From the NCBI RefSeq assembly GCF_900103815.1, contig NZ_FNHZ01000006.1, forward strand, positions 62,001-126,000: a DNA stretch of 64,000 nt, given 5' to 3'. This document shows, piece after piece, positions 8,814-19,200 of this stretch. The position numbers were made by a program, and so were the translations under genes. The stretch's first letter is position 1; the number at the start of each line of letters is the position of its first letter. Source of the stretch: Lachnospira pectinoschiza (GTDB lineage: Bacteria; Bacillota; Clostridia; Lachnospirales; Lachnospiraceae). The notes below the pieces were generated by a model that worked only from the letters and a program-made list of their open reading frames with translations, was not told the origin of the DNA and did no database searches.

Positions 8814-9692
8814 TTATTTAGCAAGTAAGTTAGAAAGCTCAACAAACTGCTCTAAAGTAAGGGCTTCACCTCTTACTGTCTTTGGAAGGCCCATGCTTTC
8901 AAGGGCATTAGCTAAATCTTCCTTTGTTACATTTGAAAGACCATTAGATACGCTATTAAGCATTGTTTTTCTTCTCTGAAGGAAAGATGCCTTAATAAGG
9001 TTAAATAATAATTTTTCATTCTTAACATCATAAGCTGGTGTCTGATATCTATTAAGTCTAATAACTGCTGAATCTACGTTAGGACGTGGCATAAAGCAGC
9101 TAGCAGGTACATTAAGTACGATTTCAGGCTTTGCATAATACTGAACTGCAAGGGAAAGAGCACCATAGTCCTTAGTACCAGGACCTACCTGCATTCTATC
9201 GGCAACTTCTTTTTGAACCATGATTGTAATGCTATCGAGAGCTACATGATTTTCAAAAAGACCCATAATAATTGGGGTTGTAATATAGTAAGGGAGGTTA
9301 GCAACTACCTTAATTGGCTTGCCGTTGTTCTTCTCCTTAACAATCTTGTTAATATCAAGCTTTAAGATATCTTCGTTAATAACTGTTACGTTGTCGTAGT
9401 ATCTAAGAGTGTCCTCTTTTAAAATAGGGATAAGCTTAGTGTCAATTTCTACAGCTACGACCTCTCTAGCATTTTCACAAAGAATCTGTGTCATGGTACC
9501 AATACCAGGGCCGATTTCAAGGACGAAGTCATCCTTTGTTACTCCCGCTTCTCTAACAATCTTCTCTACAATATTCTCATCAATAAGGAAGTTCTGGCCA
9601 AACTTCTTCTGAAAATTAAAGCCGTATCTGTTAAGTACAGCAATTGTATTAGTCGGATTGGCAAGATGCATTATATTATTATAATCTGTCAT
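8814..9692 (-). CDS. rsmA: 16S rRNA (adenine1518/1519-N6)-dimethyltransferase RsmA/KsgA
   Basis: 292 aa. It dimethylates two adjacent adenines in helix 45 of 16S rRNA during 30S maturation. Visible landmarks are FGQNFL (31-36), the SAM-binding motif LEIGPGIG (58-65), the acidic EID motif for the ribose, and the catalytic motif NLPYYITTP near residue 130. A C-terminal helical domain has the FxxRRKTMLNS stretch. Length and motifs are complete. AAAGGAT precedes the ATG. The other minus-strand genes lie upstream of it, but the 74-base gap leaves cotranscription open. Confidence 0.97.
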   Translation of the reverse strand: MTDYNNIMHLANPTNTIAVLNRYGFNFQKKFGQNFLIDENIVEKIVREAGVTKDDFVLEIGPGIGTMTQILCENAREVVAVEIDTKLIPILKEDTLRYYDNVTVINEDILKLDINKIVKEKNNGKPIKVVANLPYYITTPIIMGLFENHVALDSITIMVQKEVADRMQVGPGTKDYGALSLAVQYYAKPEIVLNVPASCFMPRPNVDSAVIRLNRYQTPAYDVKNEKLLFNLIKASFLQRRKTMLNSVSNGLSNVTKEDLANALESMGLPKTVRGEALTLEQFVELSNLLAK

Positions 9693-9766
9693 AGTTAAAT
9701 CCTTTCAAAGCTAATTAATTCATAATTAGGCGTCTAGATATTATATCTATAAATACTAAAGCTTGT

Positions 9767-10312
9767 CTAGTTATTTATGTAGACAAAATGCTTGTGGTCC
9801 CTCCAGTCGTGGTCTAAATAGGCGTATTTATGGGCAATTCCCTCGTCTATCCAATTTAGTTTTTCCATAACCTTAAGGGAGGGATAATTTGTGGTTAAGA
9901 CATAGCTGTTAAAGCGATGTATATTTTTATCAGCAATTACAAGGTCCACACAGATTGGTATAAATTTAGTGGCAATGCCTCTGTTTTGATAGGCGATATC
10001 CACTTTGTAGCCAATATTGCAGGATTTCGTATAGCCAAGGATTATGTTTGAGAATGAAAATGTAGCAACTACGTAGTCTGGCTTATCCTTCTCAAAAAGA
10101 TAAAACCTCACATACTTTCCTTTGATGATTGCGTTATATTCTGCATTTAACATAAGGGCTATATATTCGGTGCTATAAAAATTCTCAGGCTTTGCAGTTT
10201 CGTAAGGATTAAAGCTCTCCTTGTTTCTTTTATAGAAATCAAGAACAATATCTGCATGGCCCTCGTCTAAGACCTTTAATATATAGTTGTCGATGCTATA
10301 TTCTAATTGCAT
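9767..10312 (-). CDS. GNAT family N-acetyltransferase (RimJ/RimL-like)
   Basis: 181 aa. The fold is recognisable from the central YKVDIAYQNRGIATKFIPICVDLV (acetyl-CoA-binding motif A, with Q/RxxGxA-type loop) and the later HRFNSYVLTTNYPSLKVMEKLNW...GIAHKYAYLDHDWRDH, as in RimJ/RimL enzymes that acetylate protein N-termini or small amines. The substrate is unknown. Its start overlaps the end of tadA by 10 bases, so translation is probably coupled. AAGGAAGAG lies just upstream of the ATG. Confidence 0.88.
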   Translation of the reverse strand: MQLEYSIDNYILKVLDEGHADIVLDFYKRNKESFNPYETAKPENFYSTEYIALMLNAEYNAIIKGKYVRFYLFEKDKPDYVVATFSFSNIILGYTKSCNIGYKVDIAYQNRGIATKFIPICVDLVIADKNIHRFNSYVLTTNYPSLKVMEKLNWIDEGIAHKYAYLDHDWRDHKHFVYINN

Positions 10313-10818
10313 GACTCTTCCTTTCTAGCTTTTTTCTTAGATCTAAGCTCCTTAAAAAATTCTGTTAGCATGTTAGAACAATCTTCCTTTAAAACACCAC
10401 GAATTACTTTACATTGGTGGTTAAATTCCGCCATATTAAGCAGGTTTATTATGGAACCTGCGCATCCGGCTTTTGGGTTCATAGAGCCAATGATAACATT
10501 TGGAATACGAGCCTGAACAATGGCACCAGCGCACATCTGACAGGGTTCAAGAGTTACGTAAATGCTACAATCCTCAAGTCTCCAGTCACCCATATACTTA
10601 CTAGCCTTTTTAATGGCTGTGATTTCTGCGTGGCCAAGAGTGGTTTTATCAGTGTTTCGTCTGTTATAACCTCTACCAATAACCTTGCCCTCATAGACTA
10701 TTACGCAGCCAATAGGTACCTCGTCTAATTTATAGGCTTTCTTTGCCTGAGTGATGGCCTGTCGCATATATTTTTTATGTAAATTTAATTCTTCTTTACT
10801 TAAATTCTCTTCATTCAT
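10303..10818 (-). CDS. tadA: tRNA-specific adenosine deaminase TadA
   Basis: 171 aa zinc deaminase converting A34 to inosine in tRNA-Arg(ACG). It has the catalytic HAE (63-65) and the zinc-binding PCQMCAGA (C93, C96). The surrounding family sequence VPIGCVIV....GRGYNRR.TD.T.LGHAE is fully conserved. It is first gene of a two-gene minus-strand unit with the overlapping acetyltransferase and diverges from the SRP RNA. Confidence 0.96.
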   Translation of the reverse strand: MNEENLSKEELNLHKKYMRQAITQAKKAYKLDEVPIGCVIVYEGKVIGRGYNRRNTDKTTLGHAEITAIKKASKYMGDWRLEDCSIYVTLEPCQMCAGAIVQARIPNVIIGSMNPKAGCAGSIINLLNMAEFNHQCKVIRGVLKEDCSNMLTEFFKELRSKKKARKEESCN

Positions 10819-10872
10819 AGTATTTACCTTATTTCTTATAAACTAATAAGATTTTATCATATTATATTGAGG

Positions 10873-10902
10873 TTGACAAAAGCAGTAAAAGCTAAGTATA
10901 AT
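10873..10902 (+). promoter_or_regulatory. promoter of the SRP RNA
   Basis: TTGACA-18 bp-TATAAT, placing the start of transcription at about 10910, exactly at the 5' end of the RNA. Confidence 0.85.
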
Positions 10903-10909
10903 TTAACTT

Positions 10910-11178
10910 ACCGTGCAGCCGGGGTGGTAGCAGGACCCTGTACCTGAAATCTGCTATAGCAGGGGTGATGCTTTGGTTGAGGGCTTGATTTTATGGAGCA
11001 GCCCAGTAAAAGTGGTGATGACGTTTGGGTCTCTCGCAATAGAAATCTACGAATCATGTCAGGTCGGGAACGAAGCAGCATTAAGTAGAAGCTTCTGTGT
11101 GCCGAGAGGTTGCCTGGGCCGAGCTAACTAGACTGGTAACGTCTGTGGATGATTGTTCGAGGCCAGAGCGCGCGGTTT
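10910..11178 (+). ncRNA. ffs: signal recognition particle RNA, large bacterial type
   Basis: About 268 nt. The S-domain core GTCAGGTCGGGAACGAAGCAGC (split here: GTCAGGTCGGGAAC, GAAGCAGC) carries the GGAA tetraloop and the symmetric-loop sequence bound by Ffh. The 5' CCGTGC region can pair with the 3' GCGCGCGG to close the Alu end, as in the long Bacillus/Clostridium form. It sits directly upstream of dnaX, the usual place in Firmicutes. The exact 3' end is an estimate. Confidence 0.92.
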
Positions 11179-11210
11179 TAAAACATTGGAATAATTTATC
11201 TTTTATAAAT

Positions 11211-11245
11211 GCCACACTGAGGGTGATCCTTGGTGTGGCAATTGT
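11211..11245 (+). terminator. hairpin downstream of SRP RNA
   Basis: GCCACAC-t-GAGG pairs with CCT-t-GGTGTGGC, followed by a modest T-containing tail (AATTGTTATCC). It is a likely terminator before dnaX, although the U-run is weak. Confidence 0.6.
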
Positions 11246-11342
11246 TATCCTAATAGACTTGTAAAGATGTCTTTTAAATATTTGACATTTGATTTATAAT
11301 TTAATTTAGGATTTTCCAAAATAAAAGAAGAGAGATAAGAAT

Positions 11343-12959
11343 ATGGCATATCAGGCTTTGTATAGAAAATGGAGACCCGATAATTTCAACGATGTTAAGG
11401 GTCAAGATCACATTGTAACAACACTTAAAAACCAAATAAAATCTGATAGAATCGGTCATGCCTACCTTTTTACAGGTACTAGAGGTACAGGTAAGACAAG
11501 TATTGCAAAGATTATGGCAAAGGCCGTAAACTGCGAGCATCCAGTGGATGGCAACCCTTGTGGTGAGTGCCCAACTTGTAAGGCAATTGCAGCAGGAACT
11601 TCTATGAATGTTATTGAAATTGATGCTGCTTCCAACAACGGTGTAGACAACATCCGTGAAATCAGAGACGAGGTGCAGTATTCCCCAACTGAGGGTAAAT
11701 ATAAGGTTTACATAATCGATGAGGTTCATATGCTTTCAATCAGTGCCTTTAACGCACTATTAAAGACTCTAGAAGAACCCCCAGCTTATGTAATATTTAT
11801 CCTTGCCACAACTGAGGTTGCAAAGATTCCGATTACGGTTTTATCTCGTGTGCAGAGATACGATTTTCATAGAATCACCATTGATACAATTACTGATAGA
11901 TTAAAGGAACTTATGGAGGCCGAGCACATTAATGCTGAAGAGAAGGCCCTAAGATATGTGGCTAAGGCAGGAGATGGCTCCATGAGAGATGCCCTATCCC
12001 TACTTGATCAGTGTATCGCCTTTTATCTTGGTAAAGACCTTAAGTACGAGAACGTGTTGGATGTACTTGGCGCCGTAGATACAGATGTTTTTAAGAAAAT
12101 GTTATCTATTATTTTAAAGGGTGATGTGGCCGGATGTATGAATCTCATTGAGGAAATTGTTATTTCTGGTCGTGACCTAGTACAGTTTGTTACTGACTTT
12201 GTTTGGTATCTTAGAAATATGTTACTTATTAAGACAAGTCCAAGCCTAGAAGCGGTGGAGGATGTTGTTGAATTATCTAGGGATAATATGAATGAGATAG
12301 CAGAACAAAGTAAGGATATAGATGCTGATACCCTAATGAGATATATTAGAGTTCTCTCAGAATTAGAGGCAGATTTAAAGCTTGCTAGTCAGAAGAGAAT
12401 TAAGTTAGAGGTTAGTTTAATTAAGATGATGAAACCTGCTATGGAGAAAACTAATGATGTTGGTGAGCTCTCAGCAAGGGTATCAAAATTAGAGACAGAG
12501 CTTGAAGAAGCTCTAACCAAAATAAAAAATGGTGTTCCAAGAATTGCCATAAGAGATGAGGAGACTAGCCCTACAAAAGAAGAGGAAGCTCCTGTTGAAA
12601 AAAGAGTCTATAAGGCAGTTCCAGAGGACATAAAAAAGATTGCAGCATCATGGAATAGCATTGTGTCAAGCATTGATAATGGCCTACTTAGAGCCATGCT
12701 TGAAAATGAACATGTTACTTTAGCTGATGATGGAATTAGTCTTGAGATTATGGTACAATCTCTAAGTAGCTATAACGATTTAAGCCGAGAAGAAAGAAAG
12801 GCTGAATTGGTAGAGTTAATTGAAGAAAGAACCGGAATTAAGGTTAATCTTCTTGTAACTAAGATAGACGATAATGATGATTTCCACAGACGATATGTTG
12901 ACTTGAAAGAATTAGTGGGAATCGATATAGAAATTGATGATACGGAGGAAATGATTTAA
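11343..12959 (+). CDS. dnaX: DNA polymerase III subunit gamma/tau
   Basis: 538 aa clamp-loader ATPase. The AAA+ core has Walker A GTRGTGKTS (44-52), a zinc module with C64, C73, C76, C79, Walker B DEVHML (about 126) and sensor/SRC motifs (LSRVQRYDF). Domain III and a short charged C-terminal tail follow. The tail (about 400-538) is shorter than in E. coli tau. An in-frame A AAA AAG heptamer at 12632-12638 could allow a -1 shift that would stop six codons later, giving a 438-residue gamma-like product (see findings). The stop codon overlaps the next ATG (TAATG). Confidence 0.97.
   Translation: MAYQALYRKWRPDNFNDVKGQDHIVTTLKNQIKSDRIGHAYLFTGTRGTGKTSIAKIMAKAVNCEHPVDGNPCGECPTCKAIAAGTSMNVIEIDAASNNGVDNIREIRDEVQYSPTEGKYKVYIIDEVHMLSISAFNALLKTLEEPPAYVIFILATTEVAKIPITVLSRVQRYDFHRITIDTITDRLKELMEAEHINAEEKALRYVAKAGDGSMRDALSLLDQCIAFYLGKDLKYENVLDVLGAVDTDVFKKMLSIILKGDVAGCMNLIEEIVISGRDLVQFVTDFVWYLRNMLLIKTSPSLEAVEDVVELSRDNMNEIAEQSKDIDADTLMRYIRVLSELEADLKLASQKRIKLEVSLIKMMKPAMEKTNDVGELSARVSKLETELEEALTKIKNGVPRIAIRDEETSPTKEEEAPVEKRVYKAVPEDIKKIAASWNSIVSSIDNGLLRAMLENEHVTLADDGISLEIMVQSLSSYNDLSREERKAELVELIEERTGIKVNLLVTKIDDNDDFHRRYVDLKELVGIDIEIDDTEEMI
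12632..12638 (+). promoter_or_regulatory. candidate -1 frameshift heptamer A AAA AAG in dnaX
   Basis: The heptamer is in the correct phase (ATA AAA AAG in frame 0), with AGAGGA 4-9 bases upstream. The -1 frame then reads GAT TGC AGC ATC ATG GAA TAG. It is the same heptamer as the E. coli dnaX slip site. Chance occurrence in A-rich DNA is possible, and I saw no clear downstream stimulatory hairpin. Confidence 0.35.
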
Positions 12960-13309
12960 TGGCTAAGAGAGGCGGTTTCCCAGGTGGTATGCCTGGTAAT
13001 ATGAATAATTTAATGAAGCAGGCTCAGAGAATGCAAAGACAGATGGAAGAACAGCAGGCTGAATTAGAAAGCAAGGAATTTAGTGCAACAGCAGGTGGTG
13101 GTGTTGTAGAAGTAACTGTAACTGGTAAGAGAGAAGTTACTAAGGTTAAGATTGATCCAGAAGCAGTTGATCCAGATGATGTTGAGATGCTTCAGGACTT
13201 AATCGTTGCAGCAACTAACGAAGCACTTAGAAAGTGTGAAGAAGAATCTGCAGCTTCTATGTCTAAGATTACTGGCGGTCTTTCAGGACTTGGCGGAGGA
13301 TTATTTTAA
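12959..13309 (+). CDS. YbaB/EbfC family nucleoid-associated protein
   Basis: 116 aa DNA-binding dimer family. The Gly/Met/Arg-rich start ([23 protein letters not shown]) is followed by the conserved helix-sheet-helix core ([41 protein letters not shown]). It is wedged between dnaX and recR, with one-base start/stop overlaps at both ends (TAATG), the standard dnaX-ybaB-recR operon. Confidence 0.95.
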   Translation: MAKRGGFPGGMPGNMNNLMKQAQRMQRQMEEQQAELESKEFSATAGGGVVEVTVTGKREVTKVKIDPEAVDPDDVEMLQDLIVAATNEALRKCEEESAASMSKITGGLSGLGGGLF

Positions 13310-13905
13310 TGGACATCTATAGTGGACATATAAATAAGCTAATAGAAGAACTATCAAGATTACCAGGTGTTGGAACAAAAAGTGCCCAACGCCTGGCATT
13401 TCATATTATTAATATGCCTGAAGAGGAAGTAAAACATCTTGCTAGCACAATGGTAGAGGCTAGAGGCCACATTCATTACTGCAAGACTTGCTTTACTTTA
13501 ACAGATGAAGAGGAGTGCCCAATTTGTAGAGATGCCAAAAGAGACCATAAGACAATTATGGTTGTGGAGCAGACACAGGATTTGGCAGCCTATGAAAAGA
13601 CAGGTAAGTATGAAGGCGTTTATCACGTGCTTCATGGAGCAATTAGTCCAATGCTTGGAATTGGACCATCTGATATAAAGCTTAAGGAACTTATAAAGAG
13701 ATTAGAGGGCGATGTAGATGAGGTAATTATTGCCACTAATTCTAATCTTGAGGGTGAAACAACAGCAATGTATATTAGTAAGATGATTAAGCCAACAGGC
13801 ATTAAGGTTACTAGAATTGCTAGTGGCGTTCCTGTAGGTGGGGACCTTGAATATATTGATGAGGTAACACTACTTAGAGCTTTAGAAGGAAGAACTACTT
13901 TATAG
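13309..13905 (+). CDS. recR: recombination mediator protein RecR
   Basis: 198 aa. It helps RecO load RecA at gaps. An N-terminal helix-hairpin-helix ([19 protein letters not shown]) precedes a C4 zinc finger (C58, C61, C70, C73) and a Toprim domain from about 82 ([21 protein letters not shown]), with the C-terminal Walker-B-like [13 protein letters not shown] segment. It is the last gene of the operon; 124 bases separate it from jetA. Confidence 0.97.
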   Translation: MDIYSGHINKLIEELSRLPGVGTKSAQRLAFHIINMPEEEVKHLASTMVEARGHIHYCKTCFTLTDEEECPICRDAKRDHKTIMVVEQTQDLAAYEKTGKYEGVYHVLHGAISPMLGIGPSDIKLKELIKRLEGDVDEVIIATNSNLEGETTAMYISKMIKPTGIKVTRIASGVPVGGDLEYIDEVTLLRALEGRTTL

Positions 13906-13918
13906 GTTTTGAAAGAAA

Positions 13919-13970
13919 GCGACATGTAACATTTTTGTAAAAATGCGACATGCAATACATTTTCAAAAGG
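13919..13970 (+). repeat. direct repeats GCGACATGyAA flanking an ATTTTT/AAAAAT hairpin, upstream of jetA
   Basis: GCGACATGTAA (13919-13929) recurs as GCGACATGCAA (13945-13955). Between them lies CATTTTT-GT-AAAAATG (13930-13945), and ATACATTTTC follows. This is the only obvious structure in the recR-jetA gap and could be a regulatory site for the jet genes. No factor is known to me. Confidence 0.45.
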
Positions 13971-14029
13971 GAAGTGTAGTGAGTAGATGATTTTGGGGAA
14001 GCAGGCCTAGTGCCTAAAAGGGAGAATAC

Positions 14030-15544
14030 ATGGCAGAAAATATGATGGGTGATATTATCTCAGATCACCGCGAAAGAATGTTAAATCTAAAGAAGTACTA
14101 TCCTTTCTTTAAACTTATTGATACCAACTTTTCTCAGTTCAAGGATGGCAAGTATGAGATTCTTGATATGGGATATATTCTTATGGCCATTCTTCGATTC
14201 TTTATTGAAGAGAATAATTTTAAAGAAAAGGATGTTACTTATATTGAATATCTAGAATTTACAACTGCTCTGCTAAATAGAGACTTTGGCCTTAAGCTAT
14301 CCGAAGAGGAGGCTAAGGAAATCTCTGATTACATTTTTGATAAGATCAAGAATGACGGCAGACCATTTGAATTTTCTTATTTTGATCCAGTTGATAAAAA
14401 AAGATATATTTCCAGAATGAAGATAATTGAGAGTACTATTCGTAACAATACGGTATGGTACTCTATTAGTGCTGACGCTGTAGAGTTTTATCTTGATACC
14501 AAGGAAATTAAGGATGAGAGTAGGATAAATGTATCTCAGCTCTTACTTGAAAAGATGATTAACTCTGAGAATTTCAGAGGTGGTATTGAGGTAGTTGAGC
14601 GTATAAATGAAGAAGTTAATAGATTAAAGCAGAAGAAAAACGAAGTTTTAGTCATATTATCAACAGATGTCTACGCAGGTATTGAGGCCTATGAGGACTT
14701 TGTAGAGACTGGTATGAAATGGTTTGAAGATGAGGAAAAGCTCTTTAAAAAGAACCAGGAATTAATCTCAAAGGCCATTGAAAAGCTTAATGCAGGCCAG
14801 ACTTCAGTAAAAAGCGAGAGCTATTACAGAACGGTTAATGAAATTTATAATCTTGAAAATCAGCTTAAGCTTGCCATGAATCGACATGCGGAGCTTTTAA
14901 GAGATTGTACTTTAATGCAGAAAATGACAGATGATGCAGTAAGAAAGGCTAAGTTATCAAGACTTAGATCTCACATGGATTTTACAGCAACACTGAATGC
15001 TTTGATAAAAAGAGACAAGGCGGATGCTCTAGAAATTCTACTTAATCCGCTTTTTAAGCCAAACATAAAGAAGAACTTTAATATTACAGCAATTGACGAT
15101 GCCTTAACTGTTAAACCGGCTAAGTACGAGTTTAAGGAAAAGGTAACTAATGAAGAACTAAAAGATATCGTCTTTGCAGATGAGGTGGAAGATGCAAGAA
15201 TAAGGTTTAATTACATTTTCATAATGAATAATATTATTTCGCTTCTTTCTAAAAAGGACAGTTTGACTTTAAAGGAATTCAACGAATATATGGAAAAAGC
15301 CTACGATGAGAGGATTTTAAAGAATGCTGATTACTATTCCTTCTTTGTAAATCTTTGTCAAAAAGAGACATACAATTTAGGTGGTAATGAAATGGACAAC
15401 GAAACATTTTTAGATGGAATCCTAAAGGAAGCCTACGAAGGCAAGGACATCTTAAAGTTTGAGTTAGAAAAGCAGCAGGCACAGATGCTTGAAATCGGGG
15501 ATAATTTAGAGGTTAGTGATATTCTGATTAAGAAGGTAAGTTAG
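14030..15544 (+). CDS. jetA: JetA-like (DUF5716) kleisin-type subunit of a Wadjet/MukBEF-like SMC complex
   Basis: 504 aa, soluble, mostly helical. The N-terminal half (residues 15-150) reads as a winged-helix dimerisation region. The middle (about 195-310) is coiled coil rich in Glu/Lys, and the C-terminal part has a short winged-helix-like segment (MDNETFLDGILKEAYEGKDILKFE). This is the layout of MukF/JetA kleisins, and the sequence fits the DUF5716 family annotated as JetA (Wadjet type III). GGGAG precedes the ATG. The next gene starts 29 bases on. Codon use matches the recR operon, which argues for long residence rather than recent transfer. Confidence 0.75.
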   Translation: MAENMMGDIISDHRERMLNLKKYYPFFKLIDTNFSQFKDGKYEILDMGYILMAILRFFIEENNFKEKDVTYIEYLEFTTALLNRDFGLKLSEEEAKEISDYIFDKIKNDGRPFEFSYFDPVDKKRYISRMKIIESTIRNNTVWYSISADAVEFYLDTKEIKDESRINVSQLLLEKMINSENFRGGIEVVERINEEVNRLKQKKNEVLVILSTDVYAGIEAYEDFVETGMKWFEDEEKLFKKNQELISKAIEKLNAGQTSVKSESYYRTVNEIYNLENQLKLAMNRHAELLRDCTLMQKMTDDAVRKAKLSRLRSHMDFTATLNALIKRDKADALEILLNPLFKPNIKKNFNITAIDDALTVKPAKYEFKEKVTNEELKDIVFADEVEDARIRFNYIFIMNNIISLLSKKDSLTLKEFNEYMEKAYDERILKNADYYSFFVNLCQKETYNLGGNEMDNETFLDGILKEAYEGKDILKFELEKQQAQMLEIGDNLEVSDILIKKVS

Positions 15545-15572
15545 ATAAAAGCTAATATAGATAAGGAGTTTT

Positions 15573-16277
15573 ATGGAGAATCGAAATTTAGATAAGGCCT
15601 TAGACATAGTATCTAAGCTTATACAAGGGGAAAATGTATCAGAGAAGGGCGCCAATGCCACACTTTATCAGGAGTACAACACAAATGCTGAAGTTTACGA
15701 CATTGTGCATATGTCTCTTAAGAAGTTTAATCTAAATATTTATGAATATAATAACGCTTTATTTGTAGGACCAAAGGAGAATAATAGGGTCTTTGGTTAC
15801 AGCAATGAAGAGCTTAGAGCTAAGATGGGCCTTAAGCTTAATAAGGAATTGTACTTGGCTTATTTTGTAATCTATAACGTTATCACTCTATTTTACACAG
15901 ATACAGTAAGTTCGACTTATGCAGAGTTTGTAAGATTAGAGGATATTATTGCAAATGTAGAAAAGACCAGCCTTTCAATCATTGATAAGTCAGCTGGTTT
16001 AATTATGGATGAAATCGAAGAAAACTCATTTAAGCAGATTGCTCTTAGCTGGGATGAATTACCAGCTGCAACTATTGAGGATCAGTCTGGACTTAGAGCC
16101 GCAAGAAACTCTAAGGCTGGTTTTGTAAAGATAGTTGTAAACTTCCTAATAAGCCAGGAGCTTTTAGTGGAAAGTCAGGACAGATATTATCCAACAGATA
16201 GATTTAAGAGCTTGATTGAAAACTACTTTGATGAGTATAGAGGAAGATTTTCTGAAATAATGAATGGGGAGGAATAG
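15573..16277 (+). CDS. jetB: JetB-like (DUF6063) accessory subunit
   Basis: 234 aa, with predicted tandem winged helices. The sequence fits DUF6063, the JetB/MukE-like partner that bridges kleisin and SMC heads. Recognition rests on size, order (A-B-C) and segments such as LFVGPKENNRVFGYSNEELR and YYPTDRFKSLIENYF. AAGGAG lies 6 bases before the ATG. The stop is 3 bases before the JetC start, so the two are tightly coupled. Confidence 0.72.
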   Translation: MENRNLDKALDIVSKLIQGENVSEKGANATLYQEYNTNAEVYDIVHMSLKKFNLNIYEYNNALFVGPKENNRVFGYSNEELRAKMGLKLNKELYLAYFVIYNVITLFYTDTVSSTYAEFVRLEDIIANVEKTSLSIIDKSAGLIMDEIEENSFKQIALSWDELPAATIEDQSGLRAARNSKAGFVKIVVNFLISQELLVESQDRYYPTDRFKSLIENYFDEYRGRFSEIMNGEE

Positions 16278-16280
16278 AAA

Positions 16281-19200
16281 ATGCCACAAATTAATAGAAT
16301 TCGTGTTAATAACGTAAAATATAACTTCGCCACTCAGTATTATGATGACTTTATTATGCGTTTTAACTGCAAGAATACAATTTATGATTTAGCCAATGGT
16401 GGTGGTAAGAGTTTACTTATGCTTTTACTCCTACAAAACATGATTCCAAATTGTACTCTTGATGAGAAGCAGCCAATTGAGAAGCTTTTTAGACAGGGTG
16501 GACAAAATACTTGTATTCATTCTCTTGTGGAGTGGAAGCTTGATAGTGCCTATATTAAAGATGGTTTTAAATATATGACAACAGGCTTCTGCGCTAGAAA
16601 GGGTAAGAATAACGAAGAAGAAGGAGAGGAAAGTGTGGCAGCAGCATCAAGCAGTGCTACTGTAGAATACTTTAACTACTGCATCTTCTATCGTGAGTTT
16701 GGCGACAATGATATTAAGAATTTACCTCTTACAAGTAATGGTGAGAGAGTCACTTATAATGGCCTAAAAAGCTATCTTAGAGATTTGAATAAAAACGACT
16801 TTAAGTATGAGGTATACATTTTCGATAAGAAGGGTGAATACCAGAGCTTTATTACAAAGTACGGTATTTATGAAAGCGCCTGGGAAATTGTTCGCGGTAT
16901 TAATAAGACGGAAGGTCATGTAAGAACTTACTTTGAAACAAATTATAAGACTAGCCGTAAGGTAATTGAGGACTTGCTTATTGAAGAGATTATTCAGAAG
17001 TCCTTTAACAATAGACTTTCTGTGGAAAGCGACGAGGGCAAGATGGCGGAAACTTTACTTGATATAAAGGATAAGCTTGTGGAGCTCTCTAAAAAGCATG
17101 CACAGATTAGTGCTTATGATAGTCAGATGTCAGCAATTGATGGCTTTAAGGAATATCTTGAGAGCTATGAAGATTTTTACAATAGAAAAAATAAGACATC
17201 TACAGATCTCTATAACCTAGCATTAACCGCTAAGTATGAGGTTAAAAATGCAGAAGAAGCTATTGAAGAAAAACGACATGGACTAGAAGACTTAAAAGAA
17301 TCTCTTGATTTAGAAAATAAGAATATCGCCATAGCAGAGGTTATTGAGGAACAAAATTCACTAAACTCTCTTGAGAGATTGGTGGAGGAATTTAAGACTA
17401 AGTCTCAAAAGGAACAGGACAATATTGACGAGCTTGAAAAGAGCTTAAGTCTTTATGAGGCCCTAAAGGATTACGAGGACTATCTTGAATATCAGAACAA
17501 CTACTCTGAGGTTAAGGTTTCTCTTGATGGAAGATTAAGAGAGGATACGGACCTTGTGGCTGAGTTAAAGCAGCTTGCAGGGGCTTACAATAAGCTTTAT
17601 AAGAAGTCTCTTAAGGATTTAGAGGAGAAGAAGAATCTCTCTGATAGAGACGAGAAGGGTCTTCAGGCAAAGCATGAGGATGCAAAGACTGCTCTTAGAG
17701 AAGCAGATAAGGAATTAGCTGGTTTTACTAGTTTAATTAAGCATAATAAGGACGGTATTGAGGGAGCTAACAAGCGCCTTAAGGCTATGATGGAGGAAGT
17801 GGGGCTTTTAGTTGCTGAAAATGCAGACACAGACCTTATTTCTACTGATTCACAGCTAAATGATTTAGGCGAGAATCTTGAAGAAGTAACTAAAAACTAC
17901 AATGAAAATGCATCTAAGTCTGCTAGCTTAAAGGAAGAAATTAACGCTCTTAAGGCATTAAATACACTTCTTAATAGTCAGGCAGCAGAACTAGAAGATA
18001 AGGAAAATTCAAATCAGAAGGATGAAGAAAGAATTAAGAGCATTTGTGAGATTTATGGTAAGGATTTAAAGGATGGCTTATGTGAGCTAATCCTAGAGAC
18101 TTATAATGCCATTGTAAAAGACTACGATAAGTTAAATGCAGAATCTAATGCTCTTTTAAAGTTTATTGAAAATGTAAAAAAGAGAACTTACATTTGCGAT
18201 GACCCTATGAGAAACAAGTTAAAGAGTTATCTTATTTCTCAGTACGGAGATGATGTGGTAGAAGGCCATGAATGGTTTGATGCCCTTCCTGTAGGTCAGA
18301 GAAGAGATGTAATAAAGAGAACTCCTTTTGTAGAGTATGGCTTTATTATAAAGAATGATTTTGAAAGGGTTAAAATCGATGAGACTCTTGCTAACTTTGG
18401 CAGGGGTGGTGTCATTTTCCCAGTAATAAGTGAGCAGATTCTAATTGATACAAAGCTTGAGATTAATAAGGACTTAATCGTCTTTGCCCTTAAAGACATG
18501 AACTTCCTTAGAGACCCAGCGGATATTGAAAGAGAATTAAAACTTGCCAATGATGAATTTGAAGAAATCGGACATAAGCTTGATACCCTAAAGGATAGAA
18601 AAGAGCTTGTTTGGAACGATTATACATTTGCCTTTGGCTATAAGCTATTAACAGAAAATCAGGATAGCCAAAAGACTATTGCTGAGATTAAGTCTGAAAT
18701 TGAGACAAACACTACTAAGCTAGAAATACTTGAAGCAAACTTAAAGACTGTAACATCTAAGTTGACAGATCAGGAAAAGCTTAAGTTAGACTTAGAAGAT
18801 AAAATTGAAAAAATGAGACATAAGTCTCAGAGCCTAAAGACTATTATTAACTTTAATAAGCAGATTGCAGATGTCTACAAGGAAGTAGAAGAACTTGAAA
18901 AGAAAATAGCTGAGGCTAGAGAAAGAGTTAGCTTATCAGAGGAGAATTTAGCTAAGATTTCTAGTCAGCTAGATAGTGCTAGAGAAGTTAACTTATCTTA
19001 TGATAAAAAGATTAAGAGTCTTAATGCAATCTGGGATGAAGAGTATAGTAAATATTTTGAGGAAGGCCTTGATGTTAGCGAAACATTTGCAATATACGAA
19101 ACGGACATTAAGGGGCTTGAAAGCCGCTTCCTTGGTTTAAAGACTGCCCTAAATAGTAAAAATGCAGACGTTAAGGATAAGGAAACTTTAATGTCTCATC

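Noticed and set aside
11282..11302. Promoter for dnaX at TTGACA near 11282
   Set aside because: The only TATAAT-like sequence is far too close (about 7 bases); spacing is not workable.
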